DNA of 64,000 bases from Eucalyptus grandis (GCF_016545825.1 NC_052618.1:57838561-57902560), one strand, 5' to 3'; numbered from the stretch's first letter, positions 37,823-49,695 are shown. The notes: generated from the letters alone by a model not told the origin. Program-made: numbers and translations.

Positions 37823-38600
37823 GAACCGGGACCATCCCCATTTTCTTTTGGCAAATCAGCGCCTTCGCCTTCGACTTTATCTTTCTTGGTCAAAGGAAGG
37901 AAACAAACAACTTCAGGTTCAGGGGACAAGCAAAATTCAGGCTTGCGGATGGGTACTCAGAGAGACAATAGAAGCAAATATTCATAAATGGAATTAAAAA
38001 AGCTGCAAAATTTCGGTTGAGATTTCTGATTTAGTTGGTAAATTCCTAATGTCGTTGCTAAAAATATGCGGATGGGGCTGCAAAATTTCCGTGTTGGCGT
38101 TACATACACCATGCTAAGTGGCTATATTGAAAACCTTAAAATAACAAGTATCTCTTAAAAATTTACAAGAAAGAAATTGAAAAAAAAAAAGGAAGAGAAT
38201 TGGGAATTTGGCTAATCTACAATCTTTAACTCTTTTTCTTTTTGAAATTTGGCGGATTTAATATTAAAACTTGCCTAATTAAAACAAATATCTCATAAAC
38301 CCTTGCTTTAGATTTCTCATCGCTTGTTTGAAATTTTCAAAGCCCTCTTTTGGGCTTGAAACCTGGTTATGTTCAAGTTAGAGTGTAATGGTGGAGAGCA
38401 CTCCTGCATCTTTCACAATGGAAGCGTATCTTTCTATACGTAGACATCATATTGTGCAACAAAGTTGCAAACCTCACAGCAGACTAATTTCCAAGTTGAA
38501 CTTATTTTCTTGAAAATTGATTGAATAAAAATAATAGATTAAGCACCACATTTTTACTATAGAATCAAATCGAATCCAAGTCACACTTTTATTATCTTGA
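36401..38600. other. Conserved spacer (unit B)
   Basis: Counterpart of 16856-18960. It contains the unrecognised minus-strand ORF 37612-37929, here split by the poly(A) insertion at 37791. Confidence 0.35.
37779..37829. mobile_element. Bare poly(A) insertion with 12-bp target duplication
   Basis: 27 A residues (37791-37817) lie between two copies of TTTGAGAACCGG (37779-37790 and 37818-37829). Units A and C have a single copy of the word and no A-run. This is the footprint expected of a severely 5'-truncated target-primed retrotransposition (LINE or SINE tail only). Confidence 0.8.
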
Positions 38601-41600
38601 CTTCATTTCGGTCTCAATTTGCCATGCTAGAGTGGGAGAGATCAAGCCACAAAAGTGATCCGTTAGGCTCAACACCTGAGCAAAGCCTCATACATAGAAG
38701 CACTTGAGAGTTATGACATGGTCCTCCTCGTGTCTCCATCCATTGTGGAAATGTTGCTCCAAATGATTCCAAGTTGGAAAAAGGGCCACTTGGGATCTGC
38801 CCTAAAAGTCAAGTAAATCGTCGCTAATACTTCAAGGCTAGACCTAGGTTACCCGGCATGTGGACTGGGATGTGGAACGAAAAAGGGATTGTGAAATTGT
38901 TACTTGTCAAAAATGTGGTACGATAAATGTGGACTTCTGTTGAGCATGTGATTAGGATAAGACCTAATTTTGTAGTTACAATATAGTTGATATAGGTCGT
39001 ATAATGTGTTTCTAACATATTTGAGCCACTAAGTTTCATGTTCACACAAGAATTACTATTTATAATTCAATACAAAAATATTATCATGAAATTATAGTTT
39101 AGGTAAGTAATAACGATTAGTGTATTAAAATGTTCACAATACTCATTTTACTTTATGGGTATGTTCTCATCTCATAGGATGTCTTGTGCAACCGAGGTCT
39201 AAGTGCCTTGTGGGAGACGTATTCACGCATCTAACATATTTAATAATAGTAGAGAATCTAATCTATCGTTTTGGTTTTCAATCATAATAAAAAGAGAATT
39301 TACATGTTCCTTTCTTCTCATAGGATATCCTATGCATTCTGAATCTACATGCCGTGTAAAAAACGAATGCATGCATCTAGCATATCTAATAATAATAAAA
39401 AAATCTAATCTACGGCTTTGGTTTTCAATCACAATAAAAAAAATAGTTTACATGTTCCTTTCAGTCAAAGTTTATGAAAATGAAAGTCAATGAATAACTT
39501 ACACGCCAAGTTCAGAAATTGTTGATCACTTTTTAAAGTTCATGAAAATGAAAGTCCACAAATAACTCCAAGTCAAAGTCAACATTTATGACTTTTCGAA
39601 TGATTGTCACTTCCTTCATCTTTAGAGCTACTCCAATATTCTTTTTATTTTGGGATAAGTGCAATAAAAATCCTAAAACTTGTTGTGAAAATACAATTAA
39701 GTTTTATGCTTACAAAAGTACAATCAAGTTTAAGGGTGCATTTGGGAATGGCCATAGGAAGGAGCTTTGAGTGTCCAAAACCCATTTGGCCAAATATTGG
39801 GTGTCCGGTAATAATTTTGAAAGATCAAGCCACAAAAGTGATCTGTTAGGTTGAATACATGGGCAAAGCCCAATATATGGAAGCACTTGAGAGAGTTATG
39901 ACAAGGTCCTCCTCTTGTGTCTCCATCCATTGTGGAAATGTTGCTCCAAATAATTCCGAGTTGGAAAATGGGCCACTTAGGATCTGCCCTAAAAGTCAAG
40001 TAAATTATCGCTAATACTTTAAGGCTAGACCTACGTCACCCGGCGTATGGACCAGTATGTGGAACGAAAAAGGGATTGTGGAACTGTTACTTGTCAAAAA
40101 TGTGGTACGATAAGGGTGGACTTCTGTTGAGCATCTGATTAGGATAAGACTTAATTTTGTAGTTATAATATAGATAATATAGGTCGTATAATGTGTTTCT
40201 AACGTATTTGAGTCACTGAGTTTCATGTTCACACAAGAATTACTATTTTTAATTCAATACGAAAATATTATCATGAAATTATAGTTTAGGTAAGCAATAA
40301 CGACTAGTGTATTAAAATGTTCACAATGCTCATTTTACTTTATGGGTATATATTCATCTCATAGGATGTCCCGTGCGCCCAAGGTCTAAGTGCCTTGTGG
40401 GAGACGAATTCACGCATCTAACGTATTTAATAATAGTATGGAATCAAATCTATCGTTTTGGTTTTCAATCATAATAAAAAGAGAGATTACATGTTCCTTT
40501 CTTCTCATAGGATATCCTATGCATTCTGAATGTACGTGCCAAGTAAAAAACGAATGCATGCATCTAGTATATCTAATAATAATAAAAAATCTAATCCCTT
40601 GCTTTGGTTTTCAATCACAATAAAAAAAGAGTTTACATGTTCCTTTCAATCGAACTTCATGAAAATGAAAGTCCACGTATAACTTATACGCCAAGTTCAG
40701 AAACTTTGATCACTTTTTAAAGTTCATGAAAATGAAAGTCCACAGATAACTCTAAGTCGAAGTCAACGTTTATGACTATTCGAATGATCATCACTTCCTT
40801 CATCTTTAGAGCTACTCCAATATTCTTTTTATTTTGGGATAAGTGCGATAAAAATTTGAAAACTTGTCATGATAATACAATTAAGTCTTATGCTTACAAA
40901 AGCACAATCAAGTTTAAGGGTGCATTTGGGAATGGCCATGGTTGAGTGTCCAAAGCCCAATTGGCCAAATATTGGGTATTTGGTAAAATTTTTGAAAGAT
41001 CAAGCCACAAAAGTGATATGGTAGGCTAAACACCTAGGAAAAGCCCCAATATATAGAAGCACTTGATAGAGTTATGACATGGTCCTCCTCTTGTGTCTTC
41101 ATCCATTGTGGAAATGTTGCTCCAAATGATTCCGAGTTGGAAAATGGGCCACTTGGGATCTGCCCTAAAAGTCAAGTAAATTATCTCTAATACTTCAAGG
41201 CTAGACCTAGGTTACCCGACGTATGGACTGGTATGTGGAACGAAAAAGGGATCGCGGAACTATTACTTGTCAAAAATGTGGTACGATAAGAGTGGACTTT
41301 TGTTGAGCATGTGACTAGGATAAGACTTAATTTTGTAGTTACAATATAGATAATATAGGTCGTATAATGTGTTTCTAACATATTTGAGTTACTAAATTTC
41401 ATGTTCACACAATAATTACTATATTTAATGCAATACAAAAATATTATCATGAAATTACAGTTTAGGTAAGTAATAATGATTAGTGTATTGAAATATTCAC
41501 AATGCTCATTTTACTTTATGGGTATGCTCTCATCTCATAAGATGTCCATGTGCACCCGAGGTCTAAGTGCCTTGTGGGAGACGAATTCATGCATCTAACA

Positions 41601-42180
41601 TATTTAATAATTGTAGGGAATCTAATATATCGTTTTGGTTTTCAATCATAATAAAAAGAGAGATTACATGTTCCTTTCTTCTCATAGGATATCCTATGCA
41701 TTATGAATCTCCATGTCGTGTAAAAAACGAATGCATGCATCTAGCATATTTAATAATAATGAAAAATCTAATCTATCGCTTTGATTTTCAATCGAAATAA
41801 AGAAAGAGTTTACAAGTTCCTTTCAGTCAAAGTTCATGAAAATGAAATATATAACTTATACGCAAAGTTCAGAAACTTTGATCACTTTTTAAAGTTCATG
41901 AAAATGAAAGTCCACAGATAACTCCAAGTTGAAGTCAATGTTTATGACTTTTCAAATGATCATCACTTCCTTCATCTTTAGAGCTACTCCAATATTCTTT
42001 TTATTTTGGGATAAGTGTGATAAAAATCTGAAAACTTGTCATGATAATACAATTAAGTCTTATGCTTACAAAAGTACAATCAAGTTTAAGGGTACATTTG
42101 GAAATGGCCATGGGAAGGAGCTTTGAGTGTCCAAAGCCTATTTGGCCAAATATTGGGTGCTTGGTTAAATTATTGAAACC
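38600..42180. repeat. Three tandem 1.18 kb RLP-derived repeats (unit B)
   Basis: Copies start near 38637, 39822 and 40995 (periods about 1.18 and 1.17 kb) and match the array in unit A copy for copy. They contain the same RLP fragment and flank. Confidence 0.82.
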
Positions 42181-42389
42181 CATCTTGAGGGAAAGTTTGC
42201 CTTTAAAAAGGTGAAAGCCCAAGGTAGATTCTAGGCTTCCTTGGGCTTTTAGCATTCTCGAAAGGCCCTCTCTAGGGTTTAGTATATAAATTTTGTTCCA
42301 AAACTATCCTCACTCAATTTTTATCTTTCTGTTTTTGGCCTCGTGATTCACTGTTCATCTTATTCTCCATTGAGTCGGTTGGCTTGGTT

Positions 42390-42780
42390 GCGTGTGGTTG
42401 CGATGGGTTGGCGACAGGCTAGAGAGAGGTTGATGTGGTCGCGGCTATCCTGGCGATCGTCACTTGCCAGTTGCACAACCTCTACGAGTTGCAGTGACCC
42501 CCCGCAAGTCGCATCGTTGTGACCCAAATCTAGTGTGTCACCTCTATGAAGGGCCGCTTAAGGTCAGGAGACCAAGCAGACGTTGCTGAGGTCGCACAAC
42601 CTCCGACGACCCAGATTTGGGTCGGATGACCCCTTGCTAGTCGCGGCGACCCAAATCTAGATCTCACGGCCTCCGTGAAGGTCGCTTGAGGTCGCGTGAC
42701 CAGTCGACCCTCGTTGAGGTTGCGTGACCCCAAGCGACCCTCGCCGATCGTCTCTTGGGGCCGCCTGAGGTCTTATAACC
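42390..42780. repeat. GC-rich GGTCGC/GCGACC repeat (unit B)
   Basis: Counterpart of 22680-23060 with the same imperfect palindromic words. Confidence 0.7.
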
Positions 42781-43237
42781 TTAGATGTCAACTGCCAACA
42801 ACAAATTTCAATCACCGGCGACCCCTTGCCCTTGCTGGCCAACTTTTTTATTTTTCTTTTGACGAATTTTTTTTATTTACAAAGGTCATCTGTAAATGTA
42901 ATCTTTCCAAATATTATCTTACTTAAAGGTACTTTACAATGGACTTTTCAGATTACAATTTAACAAATACAATTTACATTTTGGAAAACATTTTTAACTT
43001 AAAGTCATTTACATTTTCTCAAAAACTTTCTCCAAAAGTCCAACGACACATCCTAAAACTTATCAACTTTATGTAATCAAGTCCTTCAGTTAATTTCGGC
43101 CAATTTGGCTAATGAAAAATGTTGGCATGACTTCTTTTTGATATTTCCTATCTCATAAGTGGTGACGACATGATTAAAATATAAAACATAATGCTAAAAT
43201 GATGTCAATCTGATTTTTAATACAAATTTCATTTATA

Positions 43238-43474
43238 TTAAATTAAAAATAAGCTAAATTGAAATCCTAATTCTGCTAGCCGCCACGCGATGAACGTCGT
43301 CCCATCCTTGTTCCACGAAATCAAATCGTCCACCGACGGATCATTCATGAGCATGTAAGTCTTCATGAGAAACGGAAGCGACCTCTGGGAGAAGCCAACT
43401 ACTGGCGAGTCCCCGGTCTGTTCCGCCGGCATCGGTCCCCATGGGTGCCTCTCAAATTCCAAAACCCAAGACAC
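43238..43474 (-). pseudogene. Heat-shock-factor DNA-binding-domain fragment (unit B)
   Basis: Better preserved than in unit [20 protein letters not shown] followed by [18 protein letters not shown] in one open frame, about 40 residues of HSF domain (SLPFL to RLAE at about 43384-43266). The frame then leaves HSF sequence ([10 protein letters not shown]), so the rest of the domain, the oligomerisation region and the activation part are missing. Confidence 0.82.
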
Positions 43475-43579
43475 CTGGAGAGACTCCGAACCGGACGGTA
43501 TCCATTCGAGTCAGCTCGTGGATGATGCTGTATTTTACGCTGAACCACAAAATCAATGCGCACGAAGCATCCTCCCGCC

Positions 43580-44632
43580 AATTTGATTAAGAAAAAGAAA
43601 AACCGAAAAAGAGAATAAAATAAACTATTCCTCCATCTAGTGATGTTCGTCCTATGCGAGAATTAATAAAACAAATCCTTTTCGTGTCCCTTGCCTTGAA
43701 GCAACATATAGGGCATTAAAATTGATAAAAGAGAATAGGACAAATGAAAATACAGGCTACCTAGGATAGTGGAACAAACGTCGTAGAAAAAGAGCATATA
43801 ATGCAGTGAAGGTGCGATTAAAAGGGAGAATAAGTGCCACTAGAACAACATGGCCTGGAAAGAGCATATAATGCAGTGAAGATGCGATTAAAAGGGAGAA
43901 CAAGTGCCACTAGAACAACATGGCCTAGAAAGGGCAATCGAAAGCCTTGATGTTCTATTTGATAGAACCAAGTCAAACGGTTGGGGCTTTGAGTGCAAGA
44001 AAATTTGGGTTGGGGATCAATATCTTGTGAGTATCCTCTCCATTTTCTGGCCGGTTTGGAAAAAGCAAAGAAAGCAAGCCTTTGAAGGAGAGGAGTCTCC
44101 AACCCCTGTAATTTTTCGTGACTGGTGCAAAGCTAATGATTTTAGCATAATGGAATTAGGAGCAGATGCAAATGCATTGGTGCTAATATATGCTTTCTCT
44201 CGTGATTAAGTTCTTTTTAATTTTGACCTCGTTTTGTACGTGGGTTTGCGCCCACCTAGCACCCTATAGTGAATTTCTCTCTATCAATGAGAACAAGCTT
44301 TCTTGCAATAGCCCCCAGAGAACCATACACACCATCCTCCTTATCTAGCAACATATCCTCAGCAAGAGGCACAAATTTAGAAGCTTCTGGCATCATCCGC
44401 CCTTGTAATCTGAACTGCTTCCGCTTAGTTGTGTCTCGAAATAGATTAGAAAAGGATAGAATTCTTTCAATCGTTGGATTAGATTTGAATTCAATAATGG
44501 GGGTGGGGTTCCTTTCTGACGGAAAACTGGTGCACGGACATTCATCTTAAACATTGCTTCCCCACTCTGTTTTTTTTTTTTCTCTCTCTACTGATCAGGA
44601 TTCTCTGGTTTCTAACGTCTCGTGCGTCAACA
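43580..44632. other. Unrecognised exon-like fragment and flanks (unit B)
   Basis: On the minus strand at about 44450-44275 the frame KRKQFRLQGRMMPEASKF continues as VPLAEDMLLDKEDGVYGSLG and AIARKLVLIDREKFTIGC before a stop. This has the look of a real exon, but I cannot name the family. A direct repeat of about 75 bases (43797-43860 and 43860-43928, around AGCATATAATGCAGTGAAG) is specific to this unit. Confidence 0.35.
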
Positions 44633-45874
44633 ACAGCACTTTACGCTGAATTCCCAACTCAATTTATATTTTAGGGGAGCTTGATGTGGTCTGCACATTC
44701 ATCTCTCTCTTTATAGCCCGAGGTTAAAGGTATTGGAGAAGGACGGACTCATCTAGAATTTTGTTAAATGCAGAGCCTCCTCCTGGGATCTGAATTAGGC
44801 CGGAAACTCCCCAAGCAAGCCTCCTTCCACCCTAATTGGGCTGGGATTTCTTGCCCAACTCGACAACGATATGTTTTCCAGAGGAAGACTCGACACATCG
44901 GGTAGGCATGTGAAGAGGGGCTTCTTCTTTTTTTCTAGTGTTTCCCATGGAATTTTTGTGCAGCCAGCAGTTTACAACGACTAAAAAGAAAGACAAACAT
45001 GGGAAATTTCCCAAACGGAACCGTGTTTCCCAGTGGCGATATGTTTAGAACTGCTTCAGACCATCTCTTTAGTTGCAGAGGCAAATGTGCTAAAAAATCC
45101 ACCATGTTCAGGTAAACGTAAGCAGTTTAAGAAGGTGAATGCAGGTAAAGCTAAATTTGATAAAGCAACCAGAATTTTATCTTTATGTAAGGTTAAATTC
45201 AGATTCTATATAGTCACTGAAAATACATAAGCTTCCATGCAAAACTCATCCTGTCCAAACATTAAAAACCGGAACTATCCCCATTTTCAATAGGAAAATC
45301 AGCGCCCTTCACCTGCGACTTCAGCTTCCGAAGGAATATAAAAAAAAAACCAAATTCAGCTTTAGGGAACCAGCTTTCTATGGTCTAGTCATTTAAAAAG
45401 CTATTAAGCTTTCCGTTTGTTAGTGGATTTTTGACTCAGTTGATAGATATTTAATATCGTCAGTAGAAAGAGTATGATCGACAACTCAAATGTCAAGTAA
45501 TCCTTTCAAAAATTATCGCCGCTATAAGAAATTTCTTGACTTTCAATTGAATTTTGTCTGGGTCGTAAGTAAACTACCAACGCTAGAATAAATTACTATT
45601 TCAAATTAATGTTGGTAAATGTATTATAGTATTAGTATATTACAAAAGATACTTGTATAATTACAAAGGATCTAGTAATGTTGTGATAATGTCGATAATT
45701 TTCAAGAAGTTGGTAATTTATAATTTTGTCAGAATGTTAGTAAACTACTCGTAGTGATGGTAGTTGATAGACTGCAGTTGTAAAACTTGAGAAAACTTAG
45801 TAAAGGACTAAATCAATTAGGAGATTGGTCAATTCATAGTGGTATAAAAAACCACTTACAGCCATTCCCCATTT
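44633..45874. other. Sequence between units B and C
   Basis: Mostly not part of the units. A minus-strand ORF at 44832-45014 is unrecognised. 45183-45330 is a diverged copy of the sequence at 18110-18260 (GGTTAAATTCAGATTCTA, ATACATAAGCTTCCA, AACTCATCCTGT in order). 45850-45877 repeats a piece of COA1-like intron 1 just before unit C starts. Otherwise I see nothing. Confidence 0.5.
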
Positions 45875-45996
45875 ACTTGAAAGACTAATATGCCAGACAG
45901 TATTCCACTTACAACCACTCCCCATTTACTTAACTAAAAGCCAGACCAGCGGCAGAACCTGCACTGTAGCAGAATGCCACATTGCAAATGAAGCTG

Positions 45997-46266
45997 CTAA
46001 TTTAAAAACCAAAGACATTTGACAAACTCACAGTCATCAGGAAATCCAAGGTCCTTGCCTTGCTTATAATAATTGTTGGTTGGATAATCAACCTTGCGCT
46101 CCAATACCAGTTGACAAAAAGGTAAGCATTTACTGGTGACACACTCATCCAAATGCCGTCCCCCTAACCGTAAGGTCTCGCTCTTATCATGGCCTTTACA
46201 TACAGAGGACGGACTAAAATTTAAGAATACTGCAATCACCGAGACAGAAATGCTGAGCACAGGCAT
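45997..46266 (-). CDS. Small Cys-containing ORF, copy C, doubtful
   Basis: Counterpart of 5090-5359, 89 codons and open. A different Cys (in NNCYKQ) has become Tyr. Most likely non-coding. Confidence 0.12.
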   Translation of the reverse strand: MPVLSISVSVIAVFLNFSPSSVCKGHDKSETLRLGGRHLDECVTSKCLPFCQLVLERKVDYPTNNYYKQGKDLGFPDDCEFVKCLWFLN

Positions 46267-46361
46267 TCAATCATTCCCAATACAGCTGTACACCTCTCTA
46301 GCCAATAGAAACGACTATATTACACGGATAAATGAACAAAGTAGGAAATTCACGAACTCAC

Positions 46362-47011
46362 AGCAAAGGCGACAATAGCGGAGGAAAGGGCGAGGAACCC
46401 GTACTTTGCCATCCCCTCGGAGATCCCGACGAAGGTGTTAGCAATCCCAAACATGATCCTCCACAACAAGGCGCACACCAACACAGCCGCAGCCCCCACG
46501 AGGACCAAGTAATTGCTCCTCAAGAACGACTCCACTTGCAGTCCAATGGCCTCCCGGTATTTGCTAAACGTAGAAAGAACCGACATTGTCGGCTTCTCGA
46601 GAACCTTCTTCGCGAAACCCCATTCCCCGAGCTTTGGAACGAGAAATGCCTAACTCCATAGCAGTTCAATCTCGACGGACCGAGTCCTGCCGGCGAGAAG
46701 CTCTTTGACGAAGCCTGGCCTGTCCTAGGAGGGAGCACCTCGGACGCGGCGAGATTACCGAACGCTCTAGATTGGCACGAATTTCGCGCGGTGCCGGCGG
46801 CCGAGCTCGACGGATAGGAGAGAGGAAACGGGCGGAGGAGAGAAGAAGGAGGGGGCGAGGAGCCGGCGGCGGCGGCGGGATCGACGGCCGCGCCGGTGAA
46901 GTGGGAGGAGGAATGCGCGCCAGCGGGGGACGATTTCGGTAGGTGGAGCTGGTAGTGGTGGCGATGCAATCTCAGAACGCCTTGGAGCAATCGTGACGAG
47001 GGCTTTGACAT
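46362..47011 (-). pseudogene. COA1-like exon 1, frameshifted (unit C)
   Basis: Exon 1 only. One C is missing from a C-run near 46617, so the frame changes after SSGNG and the membrane part is read only from another frame (46586-46350). A small in-frame loss in the Pro/Ser stretch is also present. No exons 2-3 follow. Confidence 0.88.
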
Positions 47012-47224
47012 CGTAGTACGCGATTTGTACGAAATCGCAGCTCGAACGCCGCTACTTCGATGCAGAGTTGAAGGACGCGACTTGGTCGCCGGAGACTTGC
47101 GGGATCGGAGGAAAGGAAAGGAGGGTAGTTGACGCGAGGGAAGAGCTCCTCTCGGAGGGAAGCCGGAGCGCGATCGATAGCTTGTGATGTTGGACGGTGC
47201 GGTCGGCGGCGAGGGAAGACGACG

Positions 47225-49085
47225 GGGCGTTTAGGGTGCGTTTGGATGGGCTTTCTAAATGCCCATCCAAGCCCCAAAGCTCTTTCACCCTAAAATAGGG
47301 TGTTTGGCAAAGATTCCCAAGGCGCTTTCAAGTGAAAGTCTCCCCTTGGGAATGCTGAAGCTTCCATTTAATGAAAAATATTGTTCCCTATTTTACCCTC
47401 AAAACTTTCTTGAAAATCCACCGTTGCCCCCGCATTTATTTAATTTTTAAATGAAAAGGAGCAGCCCCTTCGCCGGACCGGCGAAGGGCGACGGCCGGCG
47501 AGCCGATCTGCGCGCGGCGGCCGTCAGCCGAGGTCGCCCGAGGTCGGGCGACCTCCCGCAAGGGTCGCGCGACCCAGCCCGAGGGCCGCCGGAGGTCGCC
47601 CGACCTCGGGCGACCCTCGGCGAGGGTCGCGCGACCTAGCCGAGGGCCGCCGGAGGTCGCCCGACCTCGGGCGACCGTGGTCGCTCGACCCGGGGCCGCG
47701 AGACCCAAGCGGAGGTCGGGCGACCTCCGGCGGCCCTCCTCGGCGGGTCGCGCGACCCTCGCCGAGGGTCGCCCGAGGGTCGCGCGACGGCGAGGGGCCG
47801 CCGCGGCCGCGAGACCTGGCGGCGGTCGCCCGGGTCTCGCGGCCCCCGGGTCGAGCGACCTGGTCGCCCGAGGTCGGGCGACCTCCGCGACCCCGGTCGC
47901 CCGAGGGTCGGGCGACCTCCGGCGGCCCTCGGCTGGGTCGCGCGACCCTCGTTGAGGGTCGCCCGAGGTCGGGCGACCTCCGGCGGCCCGGCTGGGTCGC
48001 GCGACCCTCGCCGGAGGTCGCCCGACCTCGGGCGACCTCGGCCCGACGGCCGCCGCCGGCCGTCGCCCTTCGCCGATCCGGCGAAGGGTTTAGCCGACCT
48101 TTCAAAAAAAAAAAAAGAAAAGAAAAATAATACCCACAAAGCCCCTTGCGAAAGTTATTTTTACCAAACACACATCCAACTCAAAGTCCATTTGCAAATT
48201 TTTTTACCAAACACAACCGCATTTTCCCAAAATAGCTTTGGGCTTTCAAAGATTTGCATTGGACTCAAAGCCCATTGCAAATGCTTTGAACCAAACGCGA
48301 GGCTTTCCCAAGGGGCTTTGAGCCCCAAAGCCCTTGGGAAAATTTTGTGTGTTTGGCAATGGTTTTCGAATGCCCATTTGTGAAATGCGGGCATTTTAAA
48401 GGCTGAAAGCTGAATGCCGGGTAGGATCGGCATTGGGCATTTCAAGATGCAAGTTTACTTGTCCATCATCATTATTGTTCATCTTCTTCTCCGTTCGTCT
48501 TCGTCTTCCCCGCCGCCTAAAAGTTTGGCTTCTCCGACAACCACCACCACCGCGTGGGGGTCGCGCGTCCCCAGTGACCACCGCCCAGGGTGGCGTGACC
48601 CGCGACCCAGGCGGCATCGCCTGGCGCGTGAACCAGGCAACGCTACCTGGGTTCGTGCGACTGAGGCGTCGCCCGGGTGGCGCGACCAGGCAACGTCGCC
48701 CGAGGTCGTGCCCCGGAGACACCGAGATCTGGCCGTCAGGAGGCCAGATCTAGCGGTCCGACGGCCAAATCTGGTCTCCGCGACCTCAGGCCGCCGATCC
48801 GCGGTTCGGCGGCTAGATCTCGGCGGTCCGGCGCGAGATTGGCCGTTCGGCGCTTGGCCACTGTTGCCAGCCACCGGATTTTATTTTCAGACTTAAAAAA
48901 AAAAAAAATAGCAAAAGCTAATTAGAAATGCAAGTTTTGCCAAACGGTGTTTTTGCTAAAATTATTTTTTAAAGCTACTTGAGATTGTAATTTACCAAAC
49001 GGTGTAGCATTTCGGGAAACCCCTTTATCTCAAAGGTATTTGCATTCTCCCAAGGGCATTTCCTCAAACCGAACCAAACGGGCCC
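47225..49085. mobile_element. TIR element (possibly nested) inserted in the copied COA1-like promoter
   Basis: Units A and B have no insert here (B reads GAAGACGACGACGACC). The left end has GGGTGCGTTTGG at 47234, and the right end, read on the other strand, GGGCCCGTTTGG, as in hAT or PIF-type ends. The flanking GAC repeats make the target duplication ambiguous. Further word pairs in opposite orientation (GCCCATCC, CAAAGCCC, CCAAACAC) suggest more than one nested element. No transposase is visible. Confidence 0.65.
47450..48090. repeat. Very GC-rich palindromic GGTCGCGCGACC array
   Basis: Some 600 bases built of GGTCGCGCGACC, GAGGTCGGGCGACCTC and GGCGGCCCTC words, nearly every one self-complementary. 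It is bordered by GCCCTTCGCCGGA-type inverted ends (47465 and about 48070). All six frames are open for long stretches because the repeat lacks AT-rich stop codons, so the long ORFs here are not genes. A related stretch follows at 48540-48850. Confidence 0.85.
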
Positions 49086-49695
49086 GACGACAACCATTCT
49101 TTGATCTCGTCTTCTACGGTTCGAACTTGGGTTTGGGCCGGAAGAGGCCCAAGCCCAAGTTTGAATTCTAAAGCATATAAAATAGGGGCGGGTGATTCGG
49201 GCTTCCGCATAAATATCTACAATTTAAAATCTACCTATTGTAAAAAGTTCCTTATTTTTTGGAATCTAAAATCTATCTTGTCATAGATTCCACGATTTAC
49301 TTAGGTTCCACTTTTATTATAAATCAAATGATTGTAGTGAATCATTATTTTTAATGATTTACACTTACTATCACGACTTATTTTTAAACATATGAAGCAT
49401 ATAAAATATTAATAAAGTAAAAGTCTTGATCATAATATGGAAGCTCAAACGAGCAGTTCCATATTATATACTCATTATCGATGTCATGGAACATCACAAA
49501 ATTGTGTGGAAACATAAACTAAGAAAAACACGAACTTATTCAATTTTTTGAATTTAAAATCTATCTTACATATTTTGAAATTTGGAACCTGACAAGTTCC
49601 AACCGATCTAGTTCTTTGATTTCACGTTCTACTTTGAAATTATACTCACCCCTAATTCAACTCTCTTGTGCTTCGGCTGCCAAAAGCAAGCATCT

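Larger units (their letters stand above)
25850..44632. repeat. Segmental duplication unit B
   Basis: Follows unit A in order and orientation from COA1-like intron 1 to about 44632 (GTGCGTCAA, where A continues with GATG and B with CAAC). It lacks A's MITE and AT-rich block. The COA1-like ATG positions 6108, 27236 and 47011 give unit spacings of 21.1 and 19.8 kb. Confidence 0.9.

Noticed and set aside
20673..42082. Recurrent 77-codon ORFs beginning MPCGRR in the tandem repeats
   Set aside because: They repeat because the DNA repeats; composition is AT-rich and non-protein-like, and they lie outside the RLP-derived part.
47436..48383. Several long overlapping ORFs on both strands in the GC-rich region
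   Set aside because: They are by-products of a palindromic GC repeat with almost no stop codons; the translations are only Arg/Pro/Gly/Ser repeats.
48396..48925. GC-rich ORFs up to 160 codons on both strands
   Set aside because: Overlapping in many frames inside an insertion, low-complexity, no family resemblance.
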